Translations under genes and position numbers: made by a program
NCBI GenBank assembly: GCA_039720395.1
Contig: CM077827.1
Span: 11,012,099 to 11,076,098, forward strand
Source: Liquidambar formosana
Lineage: Eukaryota; Streptophyta; Magnoliopsida; Saxifragales; Altingiaceae
DNA: 64,000 bases
Direction of reading: 5' to 3'
The notes under the pieces: model-generated
Seen by the model: the letters and a program-made list of their open reading frames with translations, nothing else
Database searches by the model: none
Told to the model about the DNA's origin: nothing
In this document: positions 58,496-64,000 of the stretch, in pieces
Layout: every line of letters begins with the position of its first letter
Numbering within the stretch: position 1 is the first letter of the stretch

Positions 58496-59049
58496 ATAAG
58501 AGTTTATTATAGTTGTTAATTGATAAATTATATAGTTAACCTCAAGATGGGGATCAATTATTATTGTGACTTAATAATTATGCTACAAGACCCAAAAAAA
58601 AGAAAAAAAGAAAAAAAAAAGAAGGGTCTAGAGTTTGACATCACTTTTGGGTTAGTCACAAGCCGGGTGTATCATGGGCATTAATTGATAAATAATGGCA
58701 GCGGCATTAAGTGATAAATAATGGCAGTATTTTGGAATTGGTTAGGTCGAAAATTTGGATAGCTTGTTGGTAAAAGAAGAAAAAGGAAAAAGTAAAAATA
58801 TGTAGTTATGAAAGATTGGAGATACTCCCATGGAAAACATGCTCGAAGAAAAGCATAATTCACTTACAGGACAAGACAATAAAAGTAGTTTGAGGTTCTT
58901 GAACTTGAAATTGAAGAAACACAAAAGTAGTTTTAATTGAATAACTTTTTCACTCTTTTTTCCAATTTGCAGATGTATCATGAAGATTATCTTCTTAACT
59001 TGACAGTGGAGAAAGGAGGGCCGCATTATGATTGGGTTGTACAGTTGTC

Positions 59050-59392
59050 TCATGTGATAAGAAAATCAAAAGGAGAAGAATCATTGTAGTGCAGCCAACA
59101 TTTTGAGCTCTCATATGATAAGAAAATCAAAAGGAGAAGAATCATTGTAGTGCTGCCAACATTTTGAGCTCTCATAGTATATACGAAGATTGCTTAAACT
59201 AATTGGGTTGTACAGTTGTCTCATACTAGTTTTAATTGAATAAACTAATTGGGTTGTACTTTGTCTCATATGATAAGAAAATCAAAAGGAGAAGAATCAT
59301 TGTAGTGCTGCCAACATTTTGAGCTCTCACATGATAAGAAAATCAAAAGGAGAAGAATCATTGTAGTGCTGCCAACATTTTTAGCTCTGATA
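59050..59392. repeat. 61-bp unit, four copies in two pairs
   Basis: GATAAGAAAATCAAAAGG starts at 59056, 59117, 59272 and 59333, so each pair has a 61-bp period and the pairs are separated by about 94 bp of flanking sequence. Each unit ends CCAACATTTTGAGCTCT. Copy A has only one unit, at about 56738-56800. Confidence 0.92.
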
Positions 59393-59625
59393 GTATATAC
59401 GAAGATTGCTTAAAATCAGGATTAAGAATAAAGTTAGGCTTCTTTTCTTGACTATATAATTAAGTTCATAACTGACTGACAAGTCCTTCACATCTTGAAT
59501 TGGTTGAGCCTAGGGATTGTGAAGATGCATGTCGATCACTAGCTAGGAGGTCCTCAACATATTAGAGAAGCTCTAATTGTTGCTGCGGTAAGCTTTCATT
59601 TCAAGACCCCGATCCTCTCTTTCGG

Positions 59626-59800
59626 CCCTTTTTTGGTTGACATATTAGTATCTACTTTTTCAGTGAAAGCTTTAATTATTTTGTCCAAATAAGTGAGAAT
59701 TATATATTCTTTCTTCCCTTTTTTGGTTGACATATTAATTTCTACCTTTTCAGTGAGAGCTTTATTTTGTTTGACCCCACCGCTAAGCGAGAATTATATA
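59626..59800. repeat. 90-bp tandem duplication
   Basis: CCCTTTTTTGGTTGACATATTA begins at 59626 and again at 59716, each followed by TTTTCAGTGA.AGCTTTA and .AGTGAGAATTATATAT or GCGAGAATTATATAT. Confidence 0.85.
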
Positions 59801-59807
59801 TATCCTA

Positions 59808-59905
59808 GTACCTCATGCATTAATGTGTTATAAGGGCACATTAGGTCAATGCATATGATACTGATATAATTTATATTAATACGTGTTGACTTGATGAAGA
59901 CTATA
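59808..59905. repeat. Partial palindromic family copy
   Basis: ACCTCATGCATTAATG, CATTAGGTCAATGCAT and GATATAATTTATATTAATACGTGTTGACTTGATGA recall the family, but the left part and the CACGTG core are gone. Confidence 0.5.
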
Positions 59906-62903
59906 TATATAGTCTTTTTAATATTAGGTGTATTTGACATAATTTTGTATCACGTACACTCCACAACTTTTACCTGCAACTCATATTTTACGAAAATAGC
60001 CGTTGGATTAGTGATGAAACTTTTTCCCTGCTTCATCCCACCCCAATAGGGTTGGGCAAGTGAATTTTTTTGGGATTTAGGTAAGTGTCAAGGCGAATTT
60101 TAAAAATTTAAATCGGGTACCGGTCGAACCTGGTATTACTTTGCCCCACCTTGCCCTGATAACAGTTTTACCATATTACCCTTATTTCTTTACCTATATA
60201 CTTGAATATCCATCTTCATACATACATACATATATGAATGTTTGAAGCTTGCCTTGGACTTTTATGAAAATTATGATTTTTAACATATGGATTTTTAATT
60301 TTTATGTTTGTCTAATCAATGGGTGGGAACTATATTTGTAATTTGATACATGTGATTTGTGAAACATTAATATAGAAAATGATAAGTGGCACAGCGGTTT
60401 GGGTATCTCATGCAAATAGTTAATAGGGTTGGGATATTAGTTCAACATGTACAAGACTTTTCGGGTTTGGTGTGGGTCCGGGGCTGGGGATACATAATCC
60501 AGGTCGGCGATGGTATACCCCATAGACTCGGCCCTGATCTGGCCCGTTGCCATTCTTATGTTGGATTAAACTGATTCATATGTACGTCATATATGTCAAA
60601 CATCAACTTGATCTGAAATTCCCTAACAGGTGTTATCACTTAATTTATTTTTTTATTTTTATATATTCTATTTTGTTTTTTTATTTTTTTATTTATAGAG
60701 ATTATTCAAATAAACTATGCTTTGGAGACATGTTTATGTGTAAAACTGAAATTCTTATTATTTGGTTGGATTTAGCTATTTTTCATGTCAGCACTTAAAT
60801 TTTCTGTTTAGCATGCAATCTAGCTAAGATTGTAATTAGTAATTTTTAATCTATAGTACCACACTAATTAGGATGTATTTTATAGGTAAGTTATCTCATT
60901 AATTTCATGTCACCATCCATAGAGAGGAATGATTAGAGCTAGCTAATAAGTCTCCTCTTATAAAAGCTTTTGAAAATGTTATGATACTATATAAAAAAGG
61001 CCTTGCAAATAGTGAATAATGCATGTCTAATATATATATCTAATATTTATCAACTCGCATACCTAATCTTATTTTACGGAGTAAAATAAAAATATACTTG
61101 TCATATGTTTGCTTGTTCACCACATTTGTTGTACAAAAATAATGCTCATAAAAGATATACTTGTCATATGTTTGCTTGTTTACTCTTCATTTAAAATATG
61201 TCTTTAGGTTATGTAAATACTTGAGAGGAAGGAAAATGTGAGTAATGTATACAAAAGTAAATATTTATTATTTATCAAGAATTGATAAAAAAAAATAAAT
61301 GATTTGTTTTTATATCATATCTCAAATTTTTTATTTAATTTGAAAGTATCAACATATTATTTTAGCCATGTAGGGGAAGTTGTTTTATCACCGAAATTCT
61401 AATAAAAGAGAGTTGGGTTTTATCGTTTGGTCTTTTGGAAGAAAGTACATTTATTTTTACTTTCTTCTTGTAACATGCATCGTAACAAAAAACGCGCGAG
61501 TTACTACATCCTAATTGAATTAGAAATTTTAGAGCCAGTTTGATCATGCATTAATTTTGAACAAAAATAGAAACTGGAAACATTATTTTTATATTCTTTG
61601 AAAATGATCTATTTTTAAGAAAATTTTGAAAAAACGATTTTTAAGAATATATTCTTAGATATGTTTCTTGCTTATTTTCCATTCCTTGCAACTTTGAGAA
61701 AACAAAGTTATTTTTGCATTACATGAACAAAATAAGGTTTTGGATTTTTTTTTTTTTAATAAAATATTTTCTCAATTGATTGTAACATGGAAAAGAAATC
61801 CCTTCTCTTATATTTTCTAGCTTTTTTGTTCTGATTATTCTATTTTTCATGCAACAAACAATTAAATTCCTAAATAACAAAAAAAAAAAAACTGACCTAT
61901 ACTACCTTAAATCCTTGTCCATTTCCTACTATTTTTCTTAAAAATTAGATTTACCTTGGAAAGCTTTTTGTAAAGCTTCGATTGTATTAACCAATAGTTA
62001 GGCTTGAATCTAGTATGATTTGTCCTCTCTCTTATGGTCTCTCTTTCTCTCTCTCTCTCTCTTTATAATTGTACTTTATTTGTATTTCAAATTATATACT
62101 ATTATTATCATGACACAAGGAAAGCAATAAATTTATTTTATATAACTTCAAAAAAACAATAAAATCCATTACAATTTAATGACCGATTTGGAAGTTGAGT
62201 ATACTAAAGTTAAAATACACCTAAGTTAAATATAGCTTTCTATAATATACCTTCTTTTTTTCTTTTGCCGCTGGATAGTAATAAGAGTAAAAAGATTTTA
62301 ACTAGTTGTATCACTTAAACTTTTAAAATAAATTTCTAGGGACTCGTTGTAATTTCAAGTACAAATGGATGCCTCATTCAATTTATATCCAAATGACCAT
62401 AATAACCTTCAAATATAAAAATTTAACATTAGATTTTGCTCGATCATATAAAATTTATTAAGTTCATCTCCTAGTACTGGTCTTTTGTCATAAAAAATTG
62501 TGTGATTTTATTTGTATACATGCTTAACTTATTATTATTATTTTCTACAACATGATTTAATGCCAATGCCAGATTCTTTCAATGAATTATGATTTACTAA
62601 AACAAGGCTGGTTTATGAAATATATGCATGCTTAGGTAGATTTCGGGTTGTAGCTCTCCGGTAGTCATTAACATGACGGTTAAAATATGCAAATGTTATT
62701 ATTGCAGGTAGCCCTTGAAAAGTATATTAGAATCAGGTAGTTATTAGTTTGGGCCTAATGGCTCAAGATACCCTTCATTTGGCAAAAAGATAAAAAAAAA
62801 ATATAGTAATAATTTTTCCTAATAAAAAAAATACTAGGGAAGGAACAATGTGCTGATTATTTTATCTATGTTCACCAGTGAAGGAACTTAAAACTTAAAA
62901 AGG
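59906..62903. other. Intergenic, 5' flank of the DUF247 locus
   Basis: About 3 kb without a recognisable gene. A fragment at about 60440-60560 (GGGGCTGGGGATACATAATCC ... GGCCCGTTGCCATTC) resembles one end of a hAT-type MITE. TATACTTGTCATATGTTTGCTTG occurs twice (61093, 61157), 64 bp apart. A CT microsatellite lies at 62045-62062. Confidence 0.5.
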
Positions 62904-64000
62904 ATGGAAAACATTCCAAGGAAAAGAACGGCCTGCAATAATATTACAATTCATGATATTGAAAGAGGAGATGTTGCGGTAATTGAGATTGCTGCTGAAG
63001 ATCCCGTGGTAATTTCCACTAGAGGAATGTTAGAAAGCTTACCTCCTCTATCGTCCGAGTGTTGTATCTATCGAGTTCCCAAGAAACTTCGTAAAGTAAA
63101 TGTCGAAGCCTACACACCTCATCTAGTCTCCATCGGCCCTTTACACTTCGGTGAGCAAAACTTGCGAGAAATGGAAGTGCATAAATTAAGGTACTTGTGG
63201 ACTTTTCTTAATCGAATTGGGTGGAGCTTGGATCAGAGTGTCCAAGTTGTAAGAACGTGGGAAAAAAGAGCTCGCGATTGTTATGCAGAAACCATTGAGC
63301 TAAGCAGTGATGAATTTTGTAAAAATTATTCTTGTGGATGGCTGCTTCATTGTTGAGCTTTTCTTGAGGTTCCAGTTCGAACAATTGAGAGATGAGGTCG
63401 ATCGCATATTTCATAGGCACATGGATGAATGGTGTAGTGAGGGACGACTTGGTGTTGATTGAAAATCAGCTCCCATTCTTTGTTCTTGAGGGTTTCTTTG
63501 GTTGGGTTCCCCCTGTCTCTATCCCAGATGGAAAACACACCACTTTCCTTGGGCTTACCAATAAATACTTCAATCCTTTTTTGGGGGAAAATGGAAGTTG
63601 CTGATTCACCTAATGGAATCAAGCATTTTGTTGATTTCATGCGCCATTTTTACCTCTCCTCATTTCCAACAAAGAAACACGAAGGTGATGCAAGCTTTAA
63701 ACGCCCACCCAGTGTGACACAACTTTATGAGGCTGGCGTCACGTTTAGAGAGGGGACAAGCTGCCTCTTTACTTGACATAAAATTCGACAAAGCCAATGG
63801 AATTCTGGAGATTCCACATATCAAGATATGGGACCGCACGGAAAGTTTGTTCCGAAATGTCATTGCCTTTGAGCAATGCCATTCTAGCAGTAAGTACATC
63901 AGCGGGTATATGGACATATTAGATAACTTGATTAATACCTCCGAGGATGTGGATTTACTCATCCAAAACAAAATAATAACTAACAATATAGGCAGTGGTG
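62904..64000 (+). pseudogene. DUF247 (UPF0481) family gene, four +1 frameshifts, truncated by the window edge
   Basis: DUF247 proteins are a large plant-specific family, usually 400-550 residues and membrane-associated by a C-terminal helix. Most are uncharacterised, though two take part in grass self-incompatibility. From ATG 62904 the start is IYRVPKKLRKVN, YTPHLVSIGPLHFG and HKLRYLWTFL (frame open to 63356). The family sequence then jumps frame four times. KIILVDGCFIVELFLRF follows an A5 run (63321-63325). WMNGVVRDDLVLIENQLPFF follows a shift near 63403-63420. VADSPNGIKHFVDFMRHFY follows the T6-G5-A4 run (63577-63591). SLLDIKFD, LEIPHIKIWDRTESLFRNV and AFEQCH follow a shift near 63745-63760. 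Each shift is one surplus base. No in-frame stop interrupts within each segment before its shift. It is either a young pseudogene or an intact gene with sequence errors. Confidence 0.9.

Larger units (their letters stand above)
57023..59610. repeat. Tandem duplication, copy B (about 2.59 kb)
   Basis: Parallels copy A from CGCTTAGTTTATAC to GCGGTAAGCTTTCATTTCAAGACCCC. It differs by many substitutions and small indels, a lost right end of the MITE, and the amplified 61-bp unit at 59050-59392. Divergence indicates the duplication is not recent. Confidence 0.88.

Noticed and set aside
58681..59053. Minus-strand frames of 60 and 103 codons
   Set aside because: They overlap the decayed tandem copy B; no conserved domain and the matching region of copy A is not open.

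Overview
This window looks like AT-rich, repeat-dense nuclear DNA of a flowering plant. Genes have GT-AG introns, and there are many MITEs, LINE remnants, a SINE, a Helitron and a solo LTR. The KIX8/KIX9-like gene argues against a grass, because the KIX-PPD module is reported missing there. A eudicot is most likely. I cannot name the species.

Only four protein-coding loci can be supported. (1) An intronless, minus-strand Golgi-type glycosyltransferase of the DUF266/GT14 'Branch' family lies at 17689-18861. (2) A plus-strand KIX8/KIX9-like transcriptional adaptor (33739-35781, four exons) has a KIX domain and an LxLxL (EAR-type) motif, and its last exon carries two single-base +1 shifts. (3) A minus-strand NT-C2 (EEIG1/EHBP1 N-terminal) protein (43330-38781) has four phase-0 exons and 646 residues. 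Its C-terminal half shows a Cys-His-Asp pattern like a papain-fold domain. (4) A DUF247 (UPF0481) gene from 62904 is broken by four +1 shifts and runs off the right edge. There is no sign that these genes act in one pathway; they are neighbours on a plant chromosome.

The rest is mostly transposons, many with target-site duplications (TSDs) readable directly. From 0.2 to 4.4 kb there is a hAT-like element holding a 700-bp solo LTR, then a Mutator-like MITE holding a hAT MITE, then another hAT MITE. From 5.9 to 9.4 kb is anonymous repeat-like DNA. At 12.3-13.2 kb is a LINE RNase H remnant with a 180-bp tandem duplication. At 15.25-16.77 kb is a Helitron. From 20.35 to 26.96 kb is a duplicated segment in which one copy shows insertions that are absent from the other. 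From 29.7 to 32.9 kb and 44.4 to 49.2 kb lie more TIR elements. From 50.7 to 55.3 kb are LINE remnants, one invaded by a SINE, a Tourist-like MITE and a Mutator-like MITE. From 54.6 to 59.6 kb is a 2.4-kb tandem duplication. A palindromic family with CACGTG arms recurs at least eight times across the window.

I found no CRISPR array, rRNA gene, free tRNA gene or clearly new multi-gene system. The most interesting leads are the possible papain-like fold in the NT-C2 protein, the six single-base shifts that all go the same way in two genes, the filled/empty insertion pairs, and two repeat types that carry clustered or paired G-boxes.
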